Source of the DNA: Lacipirellulaceae bacterium
Lineage (GTDB): Bacteria; Planctomycetota; Planctomycetia; Pirellulales; Lacipirellulaceae
NCBI GenBank assembly: GCA_040218535.1
Contig: JAVJRG010000012.1
Location: forward strand, 620,001-684,000
Reading direction: 5' to 3'
DNA: 64,000 bases
Shown here: piece by piece, positions 37,056 to 45,894 of the stretch
How the letters are laid out: each line of letters starts with the position of its first letter
Position numbering within the stretch: the first letter of the stretch is position 1
Notes under the pieces: model-generated
Told to the model about the DNA's origin: nothing
The model's input: the letters and a program-made list of their open reading frames with translations, nothing else
Database searches by the model: none
Position numbers and translations under genes: made by a program

Positions 37056-37481
37056 TTAACCCTCGACCTCAATTCCCATGCTCCGGGCGGTACCGGCAAT
37101 CATTCGCGAAGCGTGTTCGACATCGCGAGCGTTGAGATCGGCCATCTTCATCGTGGCGATCTCTTCTAATTGTGCCTGAGTGACCTTGGCAACTTTATTC
37201 TTGTTCGGAACCCCAGAACCCTTGGCAATGTTCGCCGACTTTTTCAGCAAGACAGCCGCTGGTGGGCTCTTGGTGATAAAGTCGAAGGAGCGGTCGTTAT
37301 ATACGTTGACGATCACGGGAATCATCATCCCGTTGGCGTCCTTGGTCTTGTCGTTGAACGCCTGGACAAACTGGCCCAAGTTCACGCCGAATTTACCGAG
37401 CGCGGTACCAACCGGAGGGGCCGGGGTGGCCTGGCCGCCGGGGATCTGGAACTTCGCGCTGCCTGTGAGTTGTTTTGCCAT
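37056..37481 (-). CDS. rplK: 50S ribosomal protein L11
   Basis: L11 (141 aa) lies at the GTPase-associated centre. The proline-rich N-terminal block [20 protein letters not shown] and the C-terminal rRNA-binding domain ([20 protein letters not shown], then [10 protein letters not shown]) are normal. It sits 47 bp downstream of nusG. Confidence 0.98.
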   Translation of the reverse strand: MAKQLTGSAKFQIPGGQATPAPPVGTALGKFGVNLGQFVQAFNDKTKDANGMMIPVIVNVYNDRSFDFITKSPPAAVLLKKSANIAKGSGVPNKNKVAKVTQAQLEEIATMKMADLNARDVEHASRMIAGTARSMGIEVEG

Positions 37482-37528
37482 GACTAAATGTATGCTTTGA
37501 TGGAACGGCTAAGCCGCAAGCGGTTGGT

Positions 37529-38491
37529 TTAAGTTGCTTCGATTTGCCAGTATTCGAGTTCGACGGGGGTACTGCGGCCGAAGATGTTGATCATCACAAT
37601 CACCTTGCCGCTCTGGTCGTCGATTTCGCTGACATTGCCTTCGAAACCTTCGAACGTGCCTTCCTTGACCTTGACGGCTTCTTCCAGCTTGAACGGGATG
37701 TTCAGCTTTGGTGCTTCGTCGGTCTCTTCCTCTTCGGTCTGAACGATGCGAGCGACTTCGCTGGGCAACATCGGAGTTGGTTTTCCGCCGGAGCCGGTGA
37801 AGTCGCCGATGCCGGAGGTCTCACGAACGGCAAACCAGGTGTCGTCGTTAATGTGCATGTGCACGACGATGTAGCCTGGGTAAAGCTTCCGCTGGACAAC
37901 CTTCTTTTTACCGCCCTTGAACTCAGTGACTTTCTCTGTGGGGACGATCACCTCGCCGAAGTAGTCCTCAAGGCCTTCGATCGCAATCTTCCGCTTCAAA
38001 GCCGCTGTGATCGACTTTTCGCGATTGCTCTGGACCTTAAGGATGTACCAGTCCATTTTGATGGTGCCACTATCATCCTCGTCATTGGCCTCTTCGGCGA
38101 CTTCTTCCTCGTCCTCTTCTTCGTACTCGTATTCGGCTTCTTCCTCAGCCTCTTCTTCGTATTCTTCTTCCGCTGCTTCCTCAGCTTCTGGCTCGCCAGA
38201 GACTTCCGTCTCGCTGGCTTCCTCGGTCGTTGCCTCCGCTTCGACCGGTGACTCTGACTCGGTGGACTGCTCTTCTGGCTCCACCACCGCAGCTTCATCC
38301 GACGATGCCGCTGACTCCTCGGACGCTGGCCCCTCCGTTGCTGGCTCCTCAGCCGCTGGCTCAGGCTCCGCTGGGGATTCTGCAGGCGCAGATTCATCAA
38401 CGATTGCTTGACTTGCAGTCGTCGAGTCCTCTTCGATCGGTTTTTCGAGTTCGTCGCTCAAGTGCCCAATCCCAGGTAGCTTAAATGCCAA
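37529..38491 (-). CDS. nusG: Transcription factor NusG with a long acidic N-terminal extension
   Basis: NusG couples RNA polymerase to ribosomes and Rho. The conserved NGN domain begins at M146 (MDWYILKVQSNREKSITAAL, 38056) and the KOW domain covers about 265-318 (VKEGTFEGFEGNVSEIDD). Before it are 145 residues made mostly of Glu, Ala, Ser and Asp (for example EEEYEEEAEEEAEYEYEEED). The upstream start overlaps the secE stop by 11 bp, as expected for coupled genes, which favours the extension being translated. An internal start at M146 is the alternative. The NGN domain also has an insert of acidic residues (QTEEEETDEAP). Confidence 0.93.
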   Translation of the reverse strand: MAFKLPGIGHLSDELEKPIEEDSTTASQAIVDESAPAESPAEPEPAAEEPATEGPASEESAASSDEAAVVEPEEQSTESESPVEAEATTEEASETEVSGEPEAEEAAEEEYEEEAEEEAEYEYEEEDEEEVAEEANDEDDSGTIKMDWYILKVQSNREKSITAALKRKIAIEGLEDYFGEVIVPTEKVTEFKGGKKKVVQRKLYPGYIVVHMHINDDTWFAVRETSGIGDFTGSGGKPTPMLPSEVARIVQTEEEETDEAPKLNIPFKLEEAVKVKEGTFEGFEGNVSEIDDQSGKVIVMINIFGRSTPVELEYWQIEAT

Positions 38492-38885
38492 TAAACTTGT
38501 CGAGCACGATGTCGAGGATAATGTCGTAACCGAACAAAACGGCCACCAACACGAAAATCACCACGATCACCACCAGCGAAGCTCGGTACAGCTCGCCCCG
38601 CGATGGCCAGGACACCTTGTTCATTTCCGCTTCAACCGAAATCAAAAAATCGGCAAAGCGAGGAATATTCACAATGCGGTGAGCGATCCAAGCCCCGGCA
38701 GCAAAAATGCCCATGGGGATGAAGTACTGCCAGACAGGTTCGCCACCACTATTACGTTCGCTCATCAACCACGCGCCAGCACCAATAATCAGCACCATCG
38801 CGTAAAACGTGACTTGGCGGGCAACCTTGCCCTGGCTTCGCTTGTAGCGCGAAGTGTTGAACATTCCTGCGATAAGTTCAGCCAC
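38481..38885 (-). CDS. secE: Preprotein translocase subunit SecE, extended form
   Basis: SecE (134 aa) clamps SecY. The conserved part is the amphipathic helix and last membrane segment: ISVEAEMNKVSWPSRGELYRAS then LVVIVVIFVLVAVLFGYDII. Two further hydrophobic segments precede it (VTFYAMVLIIGAGAWL and IPMGIFAAGAWIAHRIV), so there are three membrane spans, as in E. coli rather than the minimal one-span form. GTG is the likely start, with GGAAAGAAG upstream. Confidence 0.94.
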   Translation of the reverse strand: MAELIAGMFNTSRYKRSQGKVARQVTFYAMVLIIGAGAWLMSERNSGGEPVWQYFIPMGIFAAGAWIAHRIVNIPRFADFLISVEAEMNKVSWPSRGELYRASLVVIVVIFVLVAVLFGYDIILDIVLDKFIGI

Positions 38886-38976
38886 GGGGCTTCTTTCCTC
38901 AACAAAACTGCCAACAAAACTCAGGAACCCAGCCCAAACGAAAATTCGCCAAACACTTTAGAATGTCGAATGTAAG

Positions 38977-39049
38977 CAGGGGCGGTGGGATTCGAACTCA
39001 CAACCCCCGGTTTTGGAGACCGGTGCTCTGCCAATTGAGCTACGCCCCT
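38977..39049 (-). tRNA. tRNA-Trp (CCA)
   Basis: A 73-nt cloverleaf. The acceptor stem AGGGGCG pairs with CGCCCCT, and the D arm has GCTCAATTGGCAGAGC. The anticodon loop CTCCAAA gives anticodon CCA, and the T loop is TTCGAAT. The 3' CCA is not encoded. It lies between tuf and secE, a common place for this tRNA. Confidence 0.97.
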
Positions 39050-39069
39050 TTGACAAGGAAGAAGGCTGA

Positions 39070-39138
39070 GGGATGAAGGATGAAGTCGAGCATACGGCTG
39101 ACTTCGCTCCTCATCCCTCATCCCTCACCCCTCATCCT
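39070..39138. repeat. GGATGA-type inverted repeat between tuf and tRNA-Trp
   Basis: GGGATGAAGGATGAAGTC on the left is complementary in part to GACTTC and the CTCATCCCTCATCC series on the right. The right arm is a short tandem of CTCATCC/CTCACCC units. It fills the spacer, ending a few bases after the tuf stop. Confidence 0.55.
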
Positions 39139-39143
39139 TTTAC

Positions 39144-40343
39144 TTATTCAACAATCTTCGTTACAACACCCGAACCAACGGTCTTGCCACCTTCGCGGAT
39201 AGCGAAGCGGACACCGTCGTCCATGGCGATTGGCTTCATCAGCTCGACGGTCAGCTTGGCGTTGTCGCCAGGCATGCACATTTCGGCATCACCCACCAAG
39301 TTGGCGGTGCCAGTCACGTCGGTGGTACGGAAGTAAAACTGCGGACGGTAACCGCTGAAGAATGGCGTGTGACGGCCACCCTCTTCCTTGCTCAAGACGT
39401 AAACCTCTGCCTCGAACTTGGTGTGCGGCGTGATGCTGCCCGGCTTGGAAAGCACCTGACCACGCGTGATGTCTTCACGCTTCACACCACGGAGCAGACA
39501 GCCGACGTTGTCGCCAGCGTAGCCTTCGTCCATCGTCTTGTTGAACGCTTCAACACCGGTGCAGGTGGTCTTGGTAGGAGCTTCGGTCAGACCGATGATC
39601 TCAACCTCTTCACCAACCTTGATCGTGCCGCGCTCGATACGACCAGTAGCCACAGTACCGCGACCTTCGATCGAGAAGACGTCTTCAACGGCCATCAGAA
39701 ATGGCTTGTCGTTCTCGCGAACAGGCTCAGGAATGTAGCTGTCGATCGCGTCCATCAACTCGCTGATACACTTGCTGTAGGTTTCGTCACCAGGATTATC
39801 GATTGCACCCTTAGCGTTACCACGAACCAACGGGATTTCATCGCCAGGGAAACCGTAGGTGGTGAGTAGCTCGCGAATCTCAAGCTCGACGAGCTCCAAT
39901 AGCTCTTCGTCGTCGACCAAGTCGCACTTATTCAGGAATACGACGATCTTAGGTACACCCACCTGACGGGCGAGCAGGATGTGCTCGCGCGTCTGAGGCA
40001 TCGGGCCGTCAGCAGCGGAAACCACCAGAATGGCACCATCCATTTGGGCGGCACCGGTGATCATGTTCTTGACGAAGTCGGCGTGGCCTGGGCAGTCAAT
40101 GTGAGCGTAGTGACGGTTGTCGGTCTCGTACTCAACGTGCGAGACGGCAATCGTCACGGTCTTGGTCTCGTCACGCACGGTACCGCCCTTGGCGATATCC
40201 GAGTACGACTTAGCCTTCGCGAAGCCCTTTTCAGCCTGGACGGCCAAAATGGCGCCGGTGGTGGTGGTCTTACCGTGGTCGATGTGACCGATGGTGCCTA
40301 CATTGACGTGCGGCTTTGACCGCTCAAAAGTATCCTTAGCCAT
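39144..40343 (-). CDS. tuf: Elongation factor Tu
   Basis: EF-Tu (399 aa) delivers aminoacyl-tRNA to the ribosome. GTPase motifs [16 protein letters not shown] and NKCD are intact, and the domain 2-3 block [20 protein letters not shown] is normal. It lies downstream of four tRNA genes and upstream of tRNA-Trp and secE, apart from rpsL-rpsG-fusA. Only this tuf copy is in the window. Confidence 0.98.
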   Translation of the reverse strand: MAKDTFERSKPHVNVGTIGHIDHGKTTTTGAILAVQAEKGFAKAKSYSDIAKGGTVRDETKTVTIAVSHVEYETDNRHYAHIDCPGHADFVKNMITGAAQMDGAILVVSAADGPMPQTREHILLARQVGVPKIVVFLNKCDLVDDEELLELVELEIRELLTTYGFPGDEIPLVRGNAKGAIDNPGDETYSKCISELMDAIDSYIPEPVRENDKPFLMAVEDVFSIEGRGTVATGRIERGTIKVGEEVEIIGLTEAPTKTTCTGVEAFNKTMDEGYAGDNVGCLLRGVKREDITRGQVLSKPGSITPHTKFEAEVYVLSKEEGGRHTPFFSGYRPQFYFRTTDVTGTANLVGDAEMCMPGDNAKLTVELMKPIAMDDGVRFAIREGGKTVGSGVVTKIVE

Positions 40344-40471
40344 TTTTCTTACCTAACTCCGGTCGTAAATCCAGTGTTTGTTAAGGACAACCGTAAAACA
40401 GTTTATAAACCAGCTTCAAACCTTATGGGAGCTGAAGCACGAATCTCAAAATTTGCGTTTCCGAGAGTACA

Positions 40472-40498
40472 ACCCGACGGCTGACGCCCGACGGCCCT
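40472..40498. repeat. Single REP unit related to the RAYT-flanking repeats
   Basis: ACCCGACGGCTGACGCCCGACGG, preceded by GAGAGTACA, matches the right-hand unit of the BIME-like pairs at 12.5 and 13.3 kb (GAGAG-n4-ACCCGACGGCTKACGCC). It lies between tRNA-Thr(GGT) and tuf, 27 kb from the transposase gene. Confidence 0.7.
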
Positions 40499-40532
40499 AC
40501 TCTCACCTTTCGACTCTCTACTATCTCTTAAG

Positions 40533-40604
<72 letters not shown>

Positions 40605-40610
40605 GTTGGG

Positions 40611-40711
40611 AGCTATTGGCTATTAGCGGTTAGCTATTAGCTGCCTGCTCGCATACCTTACTCAAACTCCATCAGTTCCGACCGATAGCCAAAAGCCGTC
40701 AGCCAACAGCC
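40611..40711. repeat. Hairpin-forming repeat between tRNA-Gly and tRNA-Thr(GGT)
   Basis: The left arm AGCTATTGGCTATTAGC, then GGTTAGCTATTAGCTGCC, is complementary to the right arm GATAGCCAAAAGCC, then GTCAGCCAACAGCC. It is the same family as the ribosomal-junction repeats and would lie in the tRNA precursor. Confidence 0.75.
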
Positions 40712-40718
40712 TCAAAAA

Positions 40719-40789
40719 AGCGGGTGAAGGGAATCGAACCCTCGTCTTCAGCTTGGAAGGCTGTGGCTCTACCATTGAGCTACACCCGC
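40719..40789 (-). tRNA. tRNA-Gly (TCC)
   Basis: A 71-nt cloverleaf: acceptor GCGGGTG / CACCCGC, D arm GCTCAATGGTAGAGC, anticodon loop CTTCCAA (anticodon TCC), T loop TTCGATT. The outermost anticodon-stem pair appears to be an A-A mismatch. Confidence 0.95.
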
Positions 40790-40896
40790 AAGGTGAATCC
40801 GGATTTTGGAATTCGGATTGCGGAATTTTGGGCCGCAAACCTCACTCTCTATTTCAATTCCGCATTCCGCATTCCTACTTCCGCATTTCTCCTCAG

Positions 40897-40978
40897 TGGG
40901 GGGTACAGGATTCGAACCTGTGAAGGCATAGCCATCAGATTTACAGTCTGACCCGTTTGACCGCTCCGGAAACCCCCC
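40897..40978 (-). tRNA. tRNA-Tyr (GTA)
   Basis: An 82-nt class II tRNA with a long variable arm: acceptor GGGGGGT / ACCCCCC, anticodon stem-loop CAGACTGTAAATCTG (anticodon GTA), T loop TTCGAAT. Confidence 0.97.
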
Positions 40979-41090
40979 GGTGCTCGATTGATTTCTGGGG
41001 TAATGTTATGGGCACCGGTTACGGCTAAGCCGACGAGCGGCTGCTTCCTGCGTTTCGTTTCTTTTCCCTCGTAGCTCGTGATATAAAATG

Positions 41091-41163
41091 AGCTAGCGGA
41101 GGGACTTGAACCCACAACCTGCGGTTTACAAAACCGCTGCTCTGCCAATTGAGCTACGCTAGC
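41091..41163 (-). tRNA. tRNA-Thr (TGT)
   Basis: A 73-nt cloverleaf: acceptor GCTAGCG / CGCTAGC, D arm GCTCAATTGGCAGAGC, anticodon loop TTTGTAA (anticodon TGT), T loop TTCAAGT. It is the first gene of the tRNA-tuf operon. Confidence 0.97.
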
Positions 41164-41193
41164 CTGGGTCCGCTAAAGTTGTGCGAATCAACC

Positions 41194-41221
41194 AATATAC
41201 CCAGCCGCGGAAACAGGGCAA
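41194..41221 (-). promoter_or_regulatory. Promoter of the tRNA-tuf operon
   Basis: On the minus strand TTGCCC (41221-41216), a 16-base spacer and TATATT (41199-41194), with a predicted start near 41187, about 24 bp before tRNA-Thr(TGT). The rest of the 228-bp spacer up to 41391 has a GGGCAATTTGCCC palindrome (41304-41316) but no gene. Confidence 0.65.
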
Positions 41222-41391
41222 GGCGGGTGTTTTGATTTTCAGGGGCGAATTTCGGGCCAAAGTTGCCCCCGGGAAGAGCCCGGCTCCCCATTAGTGAAAA
41301 TGGGCAATTTGCCCTACTTGCCCTAAAATCGGGGGGCGACCTGCCGGCAAAAAAGACGTGATTCTCTGGCGTTTGGTTCGCGGAGCTTTGC

Positions 41392-44300
41392 CTAGCCGCG
41401 TTGGCGGAATTTGGGGCCAGCCGCCACGGCGAAGACGCAAGCGAGGAGTATCGCGGTGTTGGGCTCGGGGACCGTGGCCAGTGACGAGGGGCCATCGCCA
41501 GTGAATTGCTGCTGCCAGGCGAGGAAATCGAGCCCGTTGGAGGACTGATCGCCGTTGGCGTCGGCGGCATCGCTCGTGCCATAGGCGGTCTGCCACTCCA
41601 TCAGGTCCCAGCCATCGACGGTGCCATCGGTGTTGAAGTCGGCTGGTAGGGCTCCCGCTGCAATCACGTTCAGGGAAACCACTTGGGGCAGGTACTCAAT
41701 TTGCCAGTCCAGACCGTCACTCAGTTCTGGCAAGTCGAGCGTCTCGAACTGGCCAGCAATCTGCCCAGAAGACCCGGGATTGTACTGGATTATGTCGAAC
41801 GAATCGCCCAATTCGGGCTCAAAAAGCCCTTGGCCCAGACTTAGATCGATAAATAATACTTCAAGTGCACCTGCTAATTCAACTTCGCCACCCATAGAGA
41901 TGGTCAGAATATCATACTCACCAAAACCATTACCTCCAATTTGTAATTCAAGCACTCCGCTCTCGCTTTGAGTGAAATTGCCGAAAACCCCAAAACTGCT
42001 GACCAGACGATCGGGCAAATTACTTCCAGGAGAAACAATGCCGTGGGAAATAAGACCGCTACTATTCCCCAAAAACATCATTAGTCCCGAGCCATCAATT
42101 CTTGCCCCTAATAGGTTGATGAAGTCCGTATCAACAAACTTCATGCGCCCATCAATGACAGCGAGGGAACTTGCTTGATTGACAACAACCTCTTGTTGGC
42201 TTGAACCGAGCAGCCCATCAAACCTTAGAGTGCTATCCGCTTGGACGTCTAGGACACCGTCATTGGATAGAAATTCTGAGACTTCGATAAACATGGTAGA
42301 GCCTAACTCGGTTTTTATGAGCCCTTGATTGCTCCAGTTGCGAACATCCGTGATGCTGAACTGACTATTGTTCCGTGCGATCAGTTCCCCCTGCTGAAAG
42401 AACTGATGCGCGATCCCCGTCTGCGTTACGCTGATCTCAGCGACTGAGCCTTCCGCAGATTCGATTCGTCCCTGATTGAGCAAGGTCGAGCCAGCCATCA
42501 AGACCCTGCCCTGGATGGTATGCCCCGAACCATTGATCAGGGTTTGCCCCGGTTCGACCGTCAGTCTGCTAGCAAGTTGCAACCTCCCGTCACCCAGGAA
42601 TTGGACGATACCGCCCTGGAGCCGCGTATTGTCATTCGTTGTGAGCAGCCCCTCGTTCCGAATGACTCCGGCGATGTTGAAGCCTCCGAACTCGACTGTG
42701 CCGAGGATCTTTAATTCGGACTCTGAGAAACGCGGAGTCTGCCCCGAATCGTCATAGTTGAGGTCTTGGTTCACTCGGAGAGATCCATCTCCGGCGGTCT
42801 GCAGGGTGCCGCCGAGGACGCGATCAACCTCGACTTGCGAGCCGCTTCCAGCTTGAATCTTGCCGGGCACGAGGTTGCCTAGCTGGTCGAACTCGTAGTT
42901 GTCGACCGTGCTAAAGATTTGCAGATTGCTTCCGCCGATGGCGCGGATGACGCCGCTGTTGGTGAGACGGTTTCCATTGGTGTTCGCAGAAATCTGCCCG
43001 AAGGAGTTTGGTTGGGTGGTTTCTACGGTCCCTCGATTGGTGAAGGCGACATCAGAGAACGAGAGATCGTTGACGACACTGAATGTATTGTCGAGGTTAA
43101 TCAGTTGGGCGTCAGCGCTAGAGCTTTGAACGCGTTGGATTTCGGAAGAACTGACCACGCCACTCCCTCCAAGAACCACATTGCCAATCAGCCCAAGAGG
43201 TCCACTAAGGTTCCCCGTGTTCTCAATACTTCCCAAAAGCTGTATTTGATCGGCCTGAACGAAACCCTCGAGACGAACCCCATCAAGTGTCGTCAGTCCT
43301 TCAAAAAGGAGTCCTGGATTGAATGGAGCAGGCCCGACATTAGGTCCGCGGAGGGTTCCACCACGAATAACGACATCGCCTAAATTCATGCGAGAGCCAA
43401 ATCCCAATTCAATGACTCCACCTGCGTTGTCAACCTCGGCACCTCTGCCGCGAGGTATGGTGATTTGCCCGCCATTGATGGCGCGGATGACACCCGAATT
43501 CTTCCAGGCAGGCTGACCCTCCGGATGATTCTGCGGAGGGGTAAAGTCGAGGAATAAGCTTGCATCGCCCTGCGGAGACAGCCCGTTCGCTTCGATGATA
43601 CCTTGGTTCAGAACCTCAAGATTTCTGCCGAAAGACACGGCACCATCGACCGTCCTGCTAATTGCGGGCGAGATGGTGTTGTCGACGTTAATGAGCTTCC
43701 CGGTCGTGAAAGAAAAATTCACGCCTTGGACCGCGCTTCCCGTCGAGAGTTCCAACCGCCCGCCTCCAGAGAGCACGACGGTCTCCGAGATCAGGGCGGA
43801 CTCCCCGCGAGCGGTAATGAGCAATCTTCGATTCATCAGGGAACTATTGGAAATTATTGTTTGTGTCGAGGCATTCGTCTCGCCAACGATTACGTTCCCA
43901 TCCAACTCGACTCCCGCCAACGAGACTGATTCCAGCAACCGAATCGTCCCTTCCTCAACACCCCCTGCAGTCGAAGTGGTGATCCGCCCCCCGACAATTC
44001 GCGAGTTGCGAATTTCAACGATGGAGTCGCCGAGTGCTTGAATCGTTCCGGCAACGCCGGCATCGGTGTTGAACAAGGGTGACCCTGAGAAGTTATTCAG
44101 CTGCAACGTCCCCTCGCCACTGGCTTGCATGATGCCGCCGTTGGAGTGTGTCCCGCCGCTTGGATTAGCAAAGCCGTTGAAGGGGTCGTGGATTGCCAGA
44201 ACCTCCCCGGCACGATTGGCGTCGATCAAGCCGTTGTTTCTGATCGAGATGCCGTCGAAGTTTTCATCGATCCCACCGCTTCCTTGGATGGTGCCCTGGT

Positions 44301-44778
44301 TCCAGAGCAAGCCGGCATTGTTTCCTCCGAAGTTGAGATTCGCGCTGATTGAACCCTGCTGCATTTCGATGATACCGCCGGTTTGATTATGCAGTAGCGA
44401 GAAAAAACGCAGCCCCAAGGGACCCGTCCCTTCAAGCCCAGTAATAGACAAGGTGCCAGAGTTGTTCACCGAGCCAAGGTAAAGCTCCGTCTCCGACGCC
44501 ATGCTGAGCGAGTCACCCGCGTCAATGGTTAGCGTAAGAACTTCACTGGTCTGCTGCGGCCCAGGAAAGCCGTAGCTGACGGCTGTGTTCTGCGCCGGGT
44601 CGCTATCGATACGCACATCTTGGAACATGCTTGGTGCCACGCCGAGTGACCAGTTGGCACCGTCAAACCAATCGCCCGTTGGGGGGCCAATCCACGTGTT
44701 GGTTTGGGCACGTAGCGAACAGGGCAACGATGCTATCAAGAAAGCTGCGGCAAGAATCGTTCTTGTAAGAGCAGACAT
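41392..44778 (-). CDS. Giant exported beta-strand-repeat protein with dockerin-like loops and PEP-CTERM
   Basis: A 1128-residue protein with a signal peptide (LTRTILAAAFLIASLPCSLRAQ region). An N-terminal module contains WIGPPTGDWFDGANWSLG. Hundreds of residues follow of short strands rich in N-x-G and G-G turns (right-handed beta-helix or autotransporter-passenger style). A conserved pre-anchor domain (LELQIGGNGFGEYDILTIS) precedes a double dockerin-like unit (DFNTDGTVDGWDL and DANGDQSSNGLDFLAWQ) and the sorting signal VPEPNTAILLACVFAVA ending in basic residues. It should be exported and processed by an exosortase, which is not in this window. It is a tandem paralogue of 45895-49206. I chose the ATG that gives a signal peptide; no good ribosome-binding site is seen. 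Confidence 0.85.
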   Translation of the reverse strand: MSALTRTILAAAFLIASLPCSLRAQTNTWIGPPTGDWFDGANWSLGVAPSMFQDVRIDSDPAQNTAVSYGFPGPQQTSEVLTLTIDAGDSLSMASETELYLGSVNNSGTLSITGLEGTGPLGLRFFSLLHNQTGGIIEMQQGSISANLNFGGNNAGLLWNQGTIQGSGGIDENFDGISIRNNGLIDANRAGEVLAIHDPFNGFANPSGGTHSNGGIMQASGEGTLQLNNFSGSPLFNTDAGVAGTIQALGDSIVEIRNSRIVGGRITTSTAGGVEEGTIRLLESVSLAGVELDGNVIVGETNASTQTIISNSSLMNRRLLITARGESALISETVVLSGGGRLELSTGSAVQGVNFSFTTGKLINVDNTISPAISRTVDGAVSFGRNLEVLNQGIIEANGLSPQGDASLFLDFTPPQNHPEGQPAWKNSGVIRAINGGQITIPRGRGAEVDNAGGVIELGFGSRMNLGDVVIRGGTLRGPNVGPAPFNPGLLFEGLTTLDGVRLEGFVQADQIQLLGSIENTGNLSGPLGLIGNVVLGGSGVVSSSEIQRVQSSSADAQLINLDNTFSVVNDLSFSDVAFTNRGTVETTQPNSFGQISANTNGNRLTNSGVIRAIGGSNLQIFSTVDNYEFDQLGNLVPGKIQAGSGSQVEVDRVLGGTLQTAGDGSLRVNQDLNYDDSGQTPRFSESELKILGTVEFGGFNIAGVIRNEGLLTTNDNTRLQGGIVQFLGDGRLQLASRLTVEPGQTLINGSGHTIQGRVLMAGSTLLNQGRIESAEGSVAEISVTQTGIAHQFFQQGELIARNNSQFSITDVRNWSNQGLIKTELGSTMFIEVSEFLSNDGVLDVQADSTLRFDGLLGSSQQEVVVNQASSLAVIDGRMKFVDTDFINLLGARIDGSGLMMFLGNSSGLISHGIVSPGSNLPDRLVSSFGVFGNFTQSESGVLELQIGGNGFGEYDILTISMGGEVELAGALEVLFIDLSLGQGLFEPELGDSFDIIQYNPGSSGQIAGQFETLDLPELSDGLDWQIEYLPQVVSLNVIAAGALPADFNTDGTVDGWDLMEWQTAYGTSDAADANGDQSSNGLDFLAWQQQFTGDGPSSLATVPEPNTAILLACVFAVAAGPKFRQRG

Positions 44779-44862
44779 GGTGCAAAACTCAGAGGAGCAG
44801 GGAACAAGCAAGGAATGACGAGAAATGAATGTCCCCATTATGACGGTGGCGGTGAAACGCGT

Positions 44863-44898
44863 CAAAAAAAACCGCCTGCAGCTTAGCCACAGGCGGTT
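44863..44898 (-). terminator. Intrinsic terminator after the 44943-45773 gene
   Basis: On the minus strand AACCGCCTG, an 11-nt loop and CAGGCGGTT are followed by a run of T residues (TTTTTTGAC). It separates the small PEP-CTERM gene from the giant gene downstream. Confidence 0.85.
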
Positions 44899-44942
44899 CT
44901 CAAAAAATGAAGCACTTTCGATAAACAAGTTTGAAGTGGCCC

Positions 44943-45773
44943 TTAACGACGGCCGCGTCCTAACAGGGCAAAACTACCCAGTGCCATCAACAGGGCCGAT
45001 GTCGGCTCGGGCACTAGGGTGTTGGCAAGTTGACCTCGCTCGACGAGTGTGCCAGTCAGACCGGTGACTTGAAATGGACTGCCGTTGTACGTGCCATCCA
45101 AATCAATGGTAATTCCCACCGCGTGTTCAATATCGCCGTTGGGAAGAGTCTTGTAGTTGTCGGTTCCGGGTAGCAATTCGACCGCCATGCCGTCGGCCGC
45201 CAAGTCGATATCACCACCTCCGCCACCAAAGGCGATTTTCAGGACGGTAACATGTCCGCGAAACCGTTTCTTTGGCGGACCTGCCGCCTTAAGCATGTTG
45301 AAGTCGGGCTCCATCTTATCGAAAACAAACGTGGCCCCTTGCTCTAGCTCAAGGATGGCATTGCTATCTGTTTCAGCGATTGGCGTGTCGCCCAGAGCCT
45401 GAGCAAAGTCAACATTGGGATCGTTGTCGATGAAACTCAGACTGAACTCCACATCAATCGAGCTGAAGAGCGGAAACGTCTTCCCGTCTTCCTCATCGGG
45501 ATCGATGTCGTCGGGTGAGACCGCATTTGAAGAAGTCTTGTTTGATCGTGAAGAGTTGTGATCAGTCGCTCTTGTTAAGGTGATCCCCGTAATCATATCG
45601 GCCCCACCCTGCCCCAGTGGCAATGTTGCCGTGCCGGTGAGATCCATCGAAACGATTTCCGTATCGAACACGATATTCTGTGCCGAAGCATCAGCCGACT
45701 CCAACAAAAACGACAAACCCAGTACTGCAGTGCACACCAAACTAGCACGCAGTCTCATCTGAAAGCGAATCAT
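44943..45773 (-). CDS. PEP-CTERM protein without dockerin loops
   Basis: A 276-residue exported protein: signal peptide ending near ADASAQ, a central region with alternating strands (VEFSLSFIDNDPNVDF, FRGHVTVLKIAFGGGGGDID) and a C-terminal VPEPTSALLMALGSFALLGRGRR sorting signal. GGGAGG seven bases before the ATG fixes the start. It sits between two giant paralogues but has its own terminator, so it is probably transcribed separately from the downstream one. The function is unknown. Confidence 0.85.
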   Translation of the reverse strand: MIRFQMRLRASLVCTAVLGLSFLLESADASAQNIVFDTEIVSMDLTGTATLPLGQGGADMITGITLTRATDHNSSRSNKTSSNAVSPDDIDPDEEDGKTFPLFSSIDVEFSLSFIDNDPNVDFAQALGDTPIAETDSNAILELEQGATFVFDKMEPDFNMLKAAGPPKKRFRGHVTVLKIAFGGGGGDIDLAADGMAVELLPGTDNYKTLPNGDIEHAVGITIDLDGTYNGSPFQVTGLTGTLVERGQLANTLVPEPTSALLMALGSFALLGRGRR

Positions 45774-45894
45774 TAGCAAACCTCCCGCGAATAATGGAAA
45801 TCGATCCGCACGAACTGGCGGACCCTGAAGAGTGCTCGCACTATACCCGGCACTGAGCAGGCTCGCAAATCTCCCGAAGTTTGAAGCTTCAGAC

